Shown here piece by piece: positions 25,844 through 32,292 of a stretch of 64,000 nucleotides of DNA. Position numbers and translations under genes: made by a program. The stretch comes from Thermoplasmata archaeon. Its GTDB lineage: Archaea > Thermoplasmatota > Thermoplasmata > Thermoplasmatales > GCA-001856825. How positions within the stretch are numbered: the stretch's first letter is position 1; each line of letters begins with the position of its first letter. Below the pieces are notes generated by a model. That model was not told the origin of the DNA. It ran no database searches and saw only the letters and a list, made by a program, of their open reading frames with translations. The stretch covers positions 16,473 through 80,472 of the forward strand of contig JAJZYT010000001.1 in assembly GCA_021797915.1 (NCBI GenBank), read 5' to 3'.

Positions 25844-26746
25844 ATGACTGAGATAATGAATGGTGGCGGTTCTGACCCAACAGAACTCAGAAGGCTCATT
25901 TCAAGGGGTATGGTTGTTACTCCTGGAGTTTTTAACGGGATAAGTGCGTTGATTGCAGAAAAACACGGATTCAGAGCCCTTTACCTTTCTGGATCTGGAG
26001 TAGCAGGCGGTATGGGTTTGCCAGATCTATCTCTTACGAGTTTGAGTGATGTGGTTGAAGAGGTTAGAAGAATAAAGCTAGTTAGTGGACTCCCATTAAT
26101 AGTTGATGTGGACACTGGCTTTGGAGAAGTACTGAATGTTGAAAGAACGCTGAAGGAGATTGAGAGGGCGGGGGCTTCTGCAATTCACATCGAAGATCAG
26201 GTTTTACCAAAGAAATGCGGTCATCTGGAGGGAAAGAAACTGGTTGAAGTAGAAGAGATGGTCGAAAAGATTCAGGCGGCAAGCAAGTCAAAGAAGAACA
26301 AGGATTTCATAGTGATTGCAAGAACTGATGCAAGAAGCGTGGATGGGATTGACAGTGCTATAGAGCGTGCAAAGCTCTACCAGAGGGCAGGAGCAGATGG
26401 AATATTCCCGGAGGCCTTGGAATCAGAAGAAGAATTCAAGGAATTTGCAAAAAAAGTCAAAGGAATACTGCTAGCAAACATGACGGAATTTGGAAAGAGT
26501 CCGCTTCTTTCCGCTAAAGAATTAGAGAAACTGGGCTACAGAATAGTGATTTTCCCTCTGACTGCGTTCAGGGGAGCACTCAAAAAGATAGACGAAGTCT
26601 ATTCTGATCTGTCCAAGAAAGGAACTCAGAGGGAATTTATCTCAAACATGATGTCCAGAAAAGAATATTATGATTTGATAAACTATTCCTCGTACGAAGA
26701 CGAAGACAAGAAATTGAAAGAGAAATCTACAAAAATAATGCGGTAA
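25844..26746 (+). CDS. prpB: Methylisocitrate lyase / isocitrate lyase family
   Basis: A 300-residue TIM-barrel enzyme of the isocitrate lyase/PEP mutase superfamily. The active-site loop is K-K-C-G-H-L-E-G-K near 119-127, with the catalytic Cys of lyases. V-D-V-D-T-G-F-G-E, H-I-E-D-Q and A-R-T-D-A-R supply magnesium and substrate contacts. The short length and KKCGHLEGK favour 2-methylisocitrate lyase (pyruvate plus succinate) over isocitrate lyase. A citrate synthase at 47852-49012 could act as methylcitrate synthase in the same propionate route. The tRNA-Ala gene follows its stop by 11 bases. Confidence 0.87.
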   Translation: MTEIMNGGGSDPTELRRLISRGMVVTPGVFNGISALIAEKHGFRALYLSGSGVAGGMGLPDLSLTSLSDVVEEVRRIKLVSGLPLIVDVDTGFGEVLNVERTLKEIERAGASAIHIEDQVLPKKCGHLEGKKLVEVEEMVEKIQAASKSKKNKDFIVIARTDARSVDGIDSAIERAKLYQRAGADGIFPEALESEEEFKEFAKKVKGILLANMTEFGKSPLLSAKELEKLGYRIVIFPLTAFRGALKKIDEVYSDLSKKGTQREFISNMMSRKEYYDLINYSSYEDEDKKLKEKSTKIMR

Positions 26747-26757
26747 TCCGCCACTTC

Positions 26758-26829
26758 GGGCCGGTAGATCAGCGGAAGATCGCTTGCTTCGCAAGCAAGA
26801 GGTCTCGGGTTCAAATCCCGACCGGTCCA
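26758..26829 (+). tRNA. tRNA-Ala (anticodon CGC)
   Basis: The acceptor stem GGGCCGG pairs with CCGGTCC and contains the G3-U70 wobble that identifies alanine. Discriminator A. The D arm is GATC/GATC. The anticodon stem is CTTGC/GCAAG with loop TTCGCAA, giving anticodon CGC. The T arm is TCGGG-TTCAAAT-CCCGA. There is no intron and the 3' CCA is not encoded beyond the A. Its 3' end is duplicated twice downstream, marking it as an integration target. Confidence 0.95.
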
Positions 26830-26837
26830 TTCTAACC
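26811..26837 (+). repeat. Attachment-site copy 1: tRNA-Ala 3' end
   Basis: This is the intact T-loop-to-3'-end segment of tRNA-Ala plus 8 bases beyond. Degenerate direct copies occur at 27534-27560 (25 of 27 identical) and 28674-28693 (18 of the first 20 identical). tRNA 3' ends are the standard attB of archaeal tyrosine recombinases. Confidence 0.7.
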
Positions 26838-26886
26838 TCAATTGACTTTCATGATTGTAAAAACACGATCAAGAAAGTGAGACTAG

Positions 26887-27141
26887 TCACTTGTAGATGT
26901 TCCTTCTATGACCCAGTGATCTAACAATGATAACTCTTCGATTTTCTTCAATGTCCACAATCACTCTGTAGTCACCGACTCGTAACTTGTACTCTGTCCT
27001 CCCGACTAATCTCACAAAGAACCTGTGCGGATCACTTCTTGTGCTTTCTATCTTGTGGATAATCCTCTTGGATACAGGAATATCCAGGCCTCGAAGCTGA
27101 AAAAGAGATTCCTCTGAATATTCAACTTCAAAGTCTGTCAC
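26887..27141 (-). CDS. RelE/ParE-type toxin
   Basis: An 84-residue toxin of the RelE superfamily, probably a ribosome-dependent mRNA nuclease. It shows F-E-V-E-Y-S-E-E-S, a paired helix with S-K-R-I-I-H-K-I, R-L-V-G-R-T-E-Y-K-L-R-V-G-D-Y-R-V-I-V-D and the closing V-R-S-L-G-H-R-R-N-I-Y-K. The basic residues of the L-R-V-G-D-Y-R and G-H-R segments are the usual catalytic surface. It overlaps the antitoxin gene by 4 bases. It is clearly related to the toxin at 28386-28640, which lies in the opposite orientation. Confidence 0.88.
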   Translation of the reverse strand: MTDFEVEYSEESLFQLRGLDIPVSKRIIHKIESTRSDPHRFFVRLVGRTEYKLRVGDYRVIVDIEENRRVIIVRSLGHRRNIYK

Positions 27142-27380
27142 TGGATTCCCAACTGCTTCTTCACTTCTTCTGAGGTGTGTGTCTTCTTCTCTTTCATATC
27201 AAGGAGGCCTCTAAGCAGGGAAGCCCTAAAATCCTCAGTGTAAACTCCTTCATCATCTCCCTCAGGAATTAGTGACATGAGTGCATTCAGCAACTCATCA
27301 TATGTCATCCTCTTGTATGCTCTTAGCCCATTCAGTTTCTCTCTTGTAGATCGGCTAATTTGTATGGTGGTGTAATCCAT
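27138..27380 (-). CDS. Antitoxin with ribbon-helix-helix-like N-terminus
   Basis: An 80-residue protein if started at the ATG complement at 27378-27380. The frame is open to 27446, but the ATG start gives the family-like N-terminus D-Y-T-T-I-Q-I-S-R-S-T-R-E-K-L. This is a DNA-binding strand followed by helices (M-T-Y-D-E-L-L-N-A-L). The C-terminal E-E-V-K-K-Q-L-G would wrap the toxin. Antitoxin precedes toxin with a 4-base overlap, as usual for self-repressed operons. It shares its C-terminal pattern with the antitoxin at 28165-28386. Confidence 0.82.
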   Translation of the reverse strand: MDYTTIQISRSTREKLNGLRAYKRMTYDELLNALMSLIPEGDDEGVYTEDFRASLLRGLLDMKEKKTHTSEEVKKQLGIQ

Positions 27381-27520
27381 GTATATACCCTGTATAACTA
27401 ATGTATAATGACAATATAACTCTTGTCTTTCAGCCAATTTGGACACAGGCGTCGAGTAATGCCAAGGTATTATGATGTAATGGATAGTTTCCTTTGTTTG
27501 TGTAGAGCAGAAAGTATCAA

Positions 27521-27560
27521 CTTAGAACTTTAGTCAAATCCCGACTGGTCCATTCTCACC
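27521..27560 (+). repeat. Attachment-site copy 2, degenerate tRNA-Ala 3' end
   Basis: Bases 27534-27560 match the tRNA-Ala 3' end and flank with 2 mismatches in 27. Together with the preceding 13 bases, 27521-27553 also match 28661-28693 at 28 of 33 positions. Copies 2 and 3 thus share flanking sequence that the tRNA gene lacks. It lies between the first toxin-antitoxin module and the GNAT remnant. Confidence 0.68.
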
Positions 27561-27595
27561 ATGGACCGTTTCCTTTTACGCCCAGTTCTTACGGT

Positions 27596-27967
27596 TTGTT
27601 GTTAAGTCATGTTTTTGTTACTGCAGAATACCCCATATTTATCGCGGAGGATGGGGACGGTAAGGTGGATGCCTACATCGTGTGCAAGATAATTGATGGT
27701 GTAGTGTGGGTCGAATCTCTTTTTGTCTCGGAACAGGAGAGGAGAAAAGGTATTGCTACACGCCTGTATCTTGAGACGGAAAAAGTAGCACAGGAGCTAG
27801 GCAATTCAACACTTTATAACTGGGGCCATCCAAACAACGACAAAATGATTGCTTTTCTTTCACGAATGGGCTATGATGTTCTGAATCTCATCGAGGTTAG
27901 GAAAAAACTGAACAACGAGGAAATAACAGGCATGGTCAAAGTGGGGGACCATGATTACCACTACTGA
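27596..27967 (+). pseudogene. GNAT acetyltransferase, probably 5'-truncated
   Basis: A 123-residue frame beginning TTG-TTG. It has the GNAT core: P-I-F-I-A-E-D-G-D-G-K-V-D-A-Y-I, V-W-V-E-S-L-F-V, acetyl-CoA loop Q-E-R-R-K-G-I-A-T-R-L-Y, and N-D-K-M-I-A-F-L-S-R-M-G-Y-D. The usual first helix and strand (about 35-45 residues) are missing. In the same frame the sequence stays open upstream through attachment copy 2 to a stop at 27503-27505, with no ATG or GTG start. This fits a gene whose 5' end was replaced by an integration event. It could still be translated as a short protein. Confidence 0.55.
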
Positions 27968-28164
27968 GTTTTAACCGATCGAAAGCAATAAGAGCTCGAA
28001 ACAGAACCGCAATACCCGATAACGTCCATTTACTTTTCCAAGGGCGCACTAAAATCAAACAAGCCCTCAAATTCACTGAGAAGTCTCCATAGTTCCCGGT
28101 GGTGTGCTTGAACCAATAGTTTCTATAAGACAAAACTTTATACTATCGAACACTATAGACAACT

Positions 28165-28386
28165 ATGACCATTTCAACGATACAGATAAAGGTGGAAACC
28201 AAGAAGACATTGCAGTCAATGAAATTACACCCAAGAGAAACCTATGAGGAAGTGATCGAAAGGATGATTGAAGATACTAGCGAACTTAAGGAGCAAACAA
28301 GGGAAGAGATAGAAGAGGCTAGAAAAGAAATCGAATCTGGAAAATTCGTCACACATGAACAGGTAAAAAAGGATCTTGGGCTCTAA
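28165..28386 (+). CDS. Antitoxin with ribbon-helix-helix-like N-terminus
   Basis: A 73-residue protein starting ATG. The N-terminus T-I-S-T-I-Q-I-K-V-E-T-K-K-T-L resembles a DNA-contacting strand followed by Y-E-E-V-I-E-R-M-I. The C-terminal half is highly charged and helical, ending H-E-Q-V-K-K-D-L-G-L, similar to the antitoxin at 27138-27380. Its stop overlaps the toxin start by one base. An AAACTTTATACTATCG box lies 20-35 bases upstream, fitting a leaderless transcript. Confidence 0.85.
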   Translation: MTISTIQIKVETKKTLQSMKLHPRETYEEVIERMIEDTSELKEQTREEIEEARKEIESGKFVTHEQVKKDLGL

Positions 28387-28640
28387 TGGAATACGAAATT
28401 GTCTGGTCCATTCCTGCGACTAAACAGCTTAAAAGCCTTGACAGATCTATTGCCAAGAGAATTTATGAAAAGGTGGATGCTTTGTCTCAAAACCCGGAAC
28501 GGTATGTAGAGAAGCTCGTTCGATATCCGTATTACAGGCTAAGAGTTGGAGATTATAGAGTGATCCTTGACATTAAGCATGAATCTGTTAGAATATTGAT
28601 CTTGAAGGTAGGCCATAGAAGCATTGTCTACGACCGATAG
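28386..28640 (+). CDS. RelE/ParE-type toxin
   Basis: An 84-residue RelE-superfamily toxin: Y-E-I-V-W-S-I-P-A-T-K-Q-L, the helical pair with A-K-R-I-Y-E-K-V, Y-Y-R-L-R-V-G-D-Y-R-V-I-L-D-I and the closing V-G-H-R-S-I-V-Y. It is the same size and shares the L-R-V-G-D-Y-R-V-I core with the toxin at 26887-27141, so the two modules are diverged paralogues. The antitoxin is immediately upstream. The third attachment-like repeat begins 20 bases after its stop. Confidence 0.9.
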   Translation: MEYEIVWSIPATKQLKSLDRSIAKRIYEKVDALSQNPERYVEKLVRYPYYRLRVGDYRVILDIKHESVRILILKVGHRSIVYDR

Positions 28641-28660
28641 ATCTCTTAATTCAGAGTTCG

Positions 28661-28693
28661 CTTAAAACTTTAATCAAATCTCAACCGGTCCAT
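28661..28693 (+). repeat. Attachment-site copy 3, degenerate tRNA-Ala 3' end
   Basis: Bases 28674-28693 match the last 18 bases of the tRNA-Ala gene plus 1-2 bases beyond at 18 of 20 positions. The whole 33-base block matches 27521-27553 at 28 positions. It closes the segment that carries the GNAT remnant and the second toxin-antitoxin module. Confidence 0.62.
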
Positions 28694-28712
28694 ATCCAAT
28701 CATGTTCGGAAC

Positions 28713-29111
28713 TCAATCCAGTGAGGTTTTCTCCACCAGATGCAGCAATGGCAACAAACTCTTTCTGACGTTATGGCCAAATCTGGAGAGTGAGTAAGTA
28801 ACCCCATCCGCTCCTTTATGTCTCTGGATCAAACGGAAATCCTGAAGCTCTTTCAGCCTCTTGGAGATGATTGTTGAACTTGAATAAGGAATGTCTTTGA
28901 GTATCTCATTAAAATTCTTCATGTTTCCTCTGTTCCCTATTACGCCCAGCACCATCATTGTGTATTTCTTTCCGATCAGGTTAAGAAGAGGAAGAGAAGG
29001 ATCAATACATACGGTAAAATCACGGTCTTCGATCATGCAGGCTTTGCTTTTATTTTCAAGTCTCCTCAGGTCATCGTTTGTTGTTGTAACCAATATAATC
29101 AAAGAGCTCAA
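28713..29111 (-). CDS. HxlR-type winged-helix regulator
   Basis: A 132-residue transcriptional regulator. The HxlR domain spans about 40-125. It has L-N-L-I-G-K-K-Y-T-M-M-V-L, F-N-E-I-L-K-D-I-P-Y-S-S-S-T-I-I-S-K-R-L-K-E-L (recognition helix) and a wing with D-G-V-T-Y-S-L-S-R-F-G. Cys25 and Cys35 lie in the N-terminal arm where HxlR proteins often carry a redox or metal-sensing cysteine. It is divergent from the HMA-merA operon across only 61 bases, so it probably controls that operon. Translation could instead begin at Met26, which would drop Cys25. Confidence 0.82.
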   Translation of the reverse strand: MSSLIILVTTTNDDLRRLENKSKACMIEDRDFTVCIDPSLPLLNLIGKKYTMMVLGVIGNRGNMKNFNEILKDIPYSSSTIISKRLKELQDFRLIQRHKGADGVTYSLSRFGHNVRKSLLPLLHLVEKTSLD

Positions 29112-29127
29112 ACCATTCAGGTAAAAA

Positions 29128-29147
29128 AAAGTTTACTTTTGAACTTT
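29128..29147. promoter_or_regulatory. Candidate operator: inverted repeat AAAGTT-N8-AACTTT
   Basis: A perfect 6-base inverted repeat with an 8-base spacer sits in the 61-base gap between the divergent HxlR gene and the HMA-merA operon. It overlaps or abuts the likely TATA element (CTTTAATA at 29144-29151). This is where a dimeric HxlR regulator would block transcription. The role is inferred from position only. Confidence 0.4.
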
Positions 29148-29172
29148 AATACTTTTCTGCGATAAGGAGGAT

Positions 29173-29406
29173 ATGGCTGAAAGGAAAGTAACTATGAGGG
29201 TTTTTGGCATGACTTGCGATGACTGCGTAAGAACGGTAAGTGATGGACTGAAAAAGGAAGGTGCAGATGTATTGTCCGTATCATTGGAGGATGGCATGGC
29301 AATTGTAAAGATAGATGATGCTAAAATTTCAGCAGAGAAACTTGTTAAAGCCTCTGTATTTGGAGAAGAATCCCATTACAAGGCACAGCTGAGAAAAGTA
29401 GAGTAA
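29173..29406 (+). CDS. Heavy-metal-associated (MerP/CopZ-like) metal-binding protein
   Basis: A 77-residue cytoplasmic HMA-domain protein without signal peptide. The metal site is G-M-T-C-D-D-C at 12-18, with Cys15 and Cys18. The ferredoxin-like fold continues with V-L-S-V-S-L-E-D-G-M-A-I-V-K-I. It would bind a soft metal such as Hg(II), Cu(I) or Ag(I) and hand it to the reductase encoded 2 bases downstream. AAGGAGG lies two bases before the ATG, closer than usual. The two acidic residues between the cysteines differ from the A-A or P-S of common copper chaperones. Confidence 0.88.
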   Translation: MAERKVTMRVFGMTCDDCVRTVSDGLKKEGADVLSVSLEDGMAIVKIDDAKISAEKLVKASVFGEESHYKAQLRKVE

Positions 29407-29407
29407 T

Positions 29408-30832
29408 ATGGCCCAGGAATATGATCTAGTGATCATTGGGAGAGGTGCCGCGGCATTCTCTGCCGCAATAAGGACAAGCGAGATCACTTCTAACCAAGCA
29501 GCCATTGCAATGATAGGTTTCGGCCCGATCGGGGGGACGTGCGTTAATGTTGGTTGTGTCCCTTCAAAATATATCATAGAGGCTTCAAAGGCAGCCAGCA
29601 CGCAGCGGAATCCCAGGTATCCTGGAATTGAACCCTCAGATCCTTCAATTGCCTTCGACAAACTCATGGAATCTCTCAGAGAAGCTGTTAAAGAGGAGAG
29701 GAAGAGCAAGTATGAGGATGTTCTGAAATTTTATCCCAACATAACATTGTATGAAGGAAAAGCGAGTTTTATCTCCAGCGACACAGTAAAAGTAACATCC
29801 AAACTGGGAGAAGAGAATGTAAAAGGATACAATTTCATCATAGCCACAGGCTCCAGTCCCAAGATTCCACAGATTGAAGGCCTTGAAGAGATCGGCTACT
29901 TGACCAGTGATAGTGTGTGGTCTCTCAATGAGCTTCCGGGTGAGGTCGGTATCCTGGGTGGGGGATTTGTTGGCCTGGAGATCGGTCAGGCCTTGCACAG
30001 ACTTGGTTCAAGTGTCAGGATAATAAAGAAACACGATACCATAGCCAGAGGAATTGAAAGGGAAGTTGGGAGCGAACTTATAAGGGCTCTGGAGAATGAT
30101 GGGATTTCATTTTTAACAGAGAGAGACATTGAGAAAGTTTACAGGAGAGGAGATAAAAAAATCATCAGTACCAAGTATAAAGGAAAAAGCGAAGAAATAG
30201 AGGTAGATGAGATTCTGATCGCATCGGGCAGGAAATCAAACGTAGAAGGTCTCTCACTTGAAAACGCTCGTGTTGAATATTCAGATAACGGCATTAAGGT
30301 GAATGATGATTTCTCCACGAGGAACCCCTTGATCTACGCAGCTGGAGATGTGGTGGATCAGAGATACAGATTGGAGACCCTTGCTGCAAGAGAAGGTGCC
30401 GTTATAGCATCGAATATTTTCCAACATTCATCGAAAGGGGTCAGTCTTCAAGAAGTCCCATGGGCAATTTTTACCGAGCCCCAACTGGCATCTGTCGGTT
30501 ACACGGAGGATGAATACAACAGGAACTTTGGAAAGGCAATTAGCAGGGTGCTTCCTCTAGTTACGGTGCCGAAAGCGAGAATATTGAGAGAAGATACAGG
30601 GATGTTCAAGATTGTAGCTGATGAGAATACGGGAAAGATTGTTGGCATCCACGTACTGGCGCCTTATGCGGCAGAGTTCATTATAGAAGGCGTGATGGCA
30701 ATCAAAAATGGATATACGTATCACGATATCATAGATAACAGTCATATCTTCCCCACTGTGGCAGAAGGCATCAAGTTGACTTCTCAGTCGTTCACCAGAG
30801 ATATGGCAAAGATGTCGTGTTGCATGGAGTGA
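29408..30832 (+). CDS. merA: Mercuric reductase-like flavoprotein disulfide reductase
   Basis: FAD/NAD(P)H-dependent reductase, 474 residues. The FAD motif is I-I-G-R-G-A-A-A-F. The redox pair GGTCVNVGCVPSK holds Cys45 and Cys50. A central NAD(P) motif G-G-G-F-V-G-L-E-I-G-Q and the second FAD motif Y-A-A-G-D-V follow. The C-terminus ends M-S-C-C-M-E, the vicinal Cys pair (471-472) that delivers Hg(II) to the active site in MerA. No N-terminal HMA is fused; it is the separate gene just upstream. The C-terminal pair separates it from lipoamide dehydrogenase. It reduces Hg(II) to volatile Hg(0), if the assignment is right. Confidence 0.88.
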   Translation: MAQEYDLVIIGRGAAAFSAAIRTSEITSNQAAIAMIGFGPIGGTCVNVGCVPSKYIIEASKAASTQRNPRYPGIEPSDPSIAFDKLMESLREAVKEERKSKYEDVLKFYPNITLYEGKASFISSDTVKVTSKLGEENVKGYNFIIATGSSPKIPQIEGLEEIGYLTSDSVWSLNELPGEVGILGGGFVGLEIGQALHRLGSSVRIIKKHDTIARGIEREVGSELIRALENDGISFLTERDIEKVYRRGDKKIISTKYKGKSEEIEVDEILIASGRKSNVEGLSLENARVEYSDNGIKVNDDFSTRNPLIYAAGDVVDQRYRLETLAAREGAVIASNIFQHSSKGVSLQEVPWAIFTEPQLASVGYTEDEYNRNFGKAISRVLPLVTVPKARILREDTGMFKIVADENTGKIVGIHVLAPYAAEFIIEGVMAIKNGYTYHDIIDNSHIFPTVAEGIKLTSQSFTRDMAKMSCCME

Positions 30833-30837
30833 TAGAA

Positions 30838-31212
30838 ATGAAAGTGAAAGAAATAGTCTCAAAATTTGGATTCGCAGAAACAGTGGAGCTTCTTGAGAGA
30901 TCTGTGGATGAGAATGGCCTGAAGGTCGTCTCAGTCATAGATGCACAGGCTAATTTGAAGAAGATTGGAGTTGAGATAAAAGGGAATAAAATCTTGGAAG
31001 TCTTTAACCCGAAGCTTGCCATGGAAGTTTTTGACAGCGATCTGAGGGCAGGGATAGTTCCACCCTTGAGAATTTACATCTACGAGGAAAGTGACAAAAC
31101 CCATGTGGCAGTCCAGAACGCAGTTGAACTTTTCTCAACATTTAATGGATTGCTGGACATTGCCCAAAGGTTAGACAAAATACTCAACATTGTGATCATG
31201 GCAATTCAATAA
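30838..31212 (+). CDS. DUF302 domain protein
   Basis: A 124-residue protein if started at the ATG at 30838, six bases after the merA stop. The frame is also open into the end of merA. It shows the DUF302 layout: E-R-S-V-D-E-N-G-L-K-V-V-S-V-I-D-A-Q-A-N-L, then K-I-L-E-V-F-N-P-K-L-A-M-E-V, then G-I-V-P-P-L-R-I-Y-I-Y-E-E-S. DUF302 has no proven biochemical role. Operon placement with HMA and MerA suggests a part in metal or thiol stress. It lacks cysteines, so it is not itself a thiol metal ligand. Confidence 0.8.
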   Translation: MKVKEIVSKFGFAETVELLERSVDENGLKVVSVIDAQANLKKIGVEIKGNKILEVFNPKLAMEVFDSDLRAGIVPPLRIYIYEESDKTHVAVQNAVELFSTFNGLLDIAQRLDKILNIVIMAIQ

Positions 31213-31435
31213 CTTCTTGTTTGAAGGATTCGCAATATGGAAACAGGAACTTCAAGGATTAGAAACTTAACCTCTGCTATAACTCATTTTCCCCAAAAAA
31301 CGAGAACCGGAAATTAACGTTTCAAGAGAGAGCATTGAAGAAATAATAACATACAGTGACTTGTCCGAGATACTTGAGAAAATGTGAAGGGCTAATGCAA
31401 TTGGATAAGTTGAGCATACGGGAAAGAAGAACCCA
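31213..31435. other. Non-coding or decayed sequence after the mer operon
   Basis: No intact gene. One frame near 31280-31386 reads ...P-E-I-N-V-S-R-E-S-I-E-E-I-I-T-Y-S-D-L and continues S-E-I-L-E-K-M before a stop. It looks like the tail of a lost protein but has no start codon. The block fits the generally decayed character of 31.2-32.5 kb. Confidence 0.35.
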
Positions 31436-31756
31436 TCACTGCTTTAGAGACAAAAACAGCGAGATGAAAGCGCTAAGGCCCATTGCATTCATTCCCATAA
31501 GAAGGACAACGAGATTCTCGCCAAAGTTTTTTGATAGATGATAGTATGCGAACAGGCCTGTCGCAGACTGGAGAAGAAAGAGGCCAGAAAATACAAGTAT
31601 ACCTATGAGCGACCTAGCTCTAATCCTCCTGTATCCCGAAACATAAAGAACCCGAATTATAGTGAGAAGAACCAGTTCAGTCAACAGGATGAATATGTTT
31701 GGAAGCCAGAATATTCCGATCTTCTGACCCTTTCCCCCTTGAACGGCTATCGCCAA
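31436..31756 (-). CDS. Small membrane protein, unknown
   Basis: A 106-residue protein with three hydrophobic segments at about 14-38, 47-70 and 80-104. Short basic loops (Y-R-R-I-R-A-R-S) suggest a cytoplasmic side between the first two. It lies downstream of a damaged winged-helix gene in the same direction. Pairs of a winged-helix regulator and a small membrane protein are common in Thermoplasmatales and haloarchaea, where the membrane protein may modulate the regulator. No named family is claimed. Confidence 0.5.
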   Translation of the reverse strand: MAIAVQGGKGQKIGIFWLPNIFILLTELVLLTIIRVLYVSGYRRIRARSLIGILVFSGLFLLQSATGLFAYYHLSKNFGENLVVLLMGMNAMGLSAFISLFLSLKQ

Positions 31757-31786
31757 TCAATTTCTGGTTATTCGTTAGGCAAGGAG

Positions 31787-32028
31787 ACGGAAAATAAACC
31801 TTACTGTATTTTCACCCTCAGAATGATTAGGTGATTCCTTTCAAGCATTCCTATGTGATGTTCGACCGTTCTGTAGTTTACCGCTGGGGTATTGCTTATC
31901 CTGTTGATATTTGAAGGTTCATTTCTTATAAGTTCGACGATCTTCAATCTCATCTCCACTCCTCGGGTTGCAACAAATAGCCGCCCAAGTAACCTTCTGA
32001 ACTCGTTTGCAAAGGCATCATCCTGCAA
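31787..32028 (-). pseudogene. Winged-helix regulator with apparent frameshift
   Basis: The frame starting at TTG 32028 encodes R-G-V-E-M-R-L-K-I-V-E-L-I, then N-R-I-S-N, then V-N-Y-R-T-V-E-H-H-I-G-M-L-E-R-N-H-L-I-I, an ArsR-like winged-helix domain. It then changes to L-R-V-K-I-Q and stops at 31801. Shifting frame by one base right after L-I-I gives E-G-E-N-T-V-R-F-I-F-R-L-L-A and a stop near 31787. That is what relatives have at this point (S-E-G-E-x-x-G-x-x-Y/F). A one-base loss near 31818 is therefore likely, either real decay or a sequencing error. Confidence 0.55.
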
Positions 32029-32085
32029 GGCAAACGTTTCTTTGTATTGAGAAAAATATTTGAAGACATGGTAAAAAATTAAAGT

Positions 32086-32292
32086 TTGGTAAATGGCAAT
32101 TATCAGGGCAACGGGAGCGGCATTGGTCCCTATCCTTTGCTTTATGGGCCTCAGAACGGATTGATATATGTGGGTGATCTCATAACGAGAAACGTTTCCG
32201 TCGTGAATCCACTCACAAACAAAGTAGAATTCAACATATCTGGCGTTGGCTCCCCAATAGGGTTGGCCCTTGATCCTTCTAACAACTATATA
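32086..32292 (+). pseudogene. Fragment of a YVTN beta-propeller protein
   Basis: About 70 residues match slightly more than one blade of a YVTN/NHL-like surface beta-propeller: N-G-L-I-Y-V-G-D-L-I-T-R-N-V-S-V-V-N-P-L-T-N-K-V, then G-S-P-I-G-L-A-L-D-P-S-N-N-Y-I. After N-N-Y-I the frame turns into unrelated S-P-A-P-I-P-S-L and stops at 32319. Neither a signal peptide nor more blades are present; full proteins have six or more. It is an internal fragment with a breakpoint near 32292. Confidence 0.6.

Noticed and set aside
26642-26830. Minus-strand frame across the tRNA-Ala gene encoding D-R-S-G-F-E-P-E-T-S
   Set aside because: This string is a well-known false protein produced by translating the 3' half of tRNA genes antisense.
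31538-31834. Plus-strand frame opposite the small membrane protein
   Set aside because: Low-complexity polar sequence typical of an antisense shadow of a membrane protein gene.
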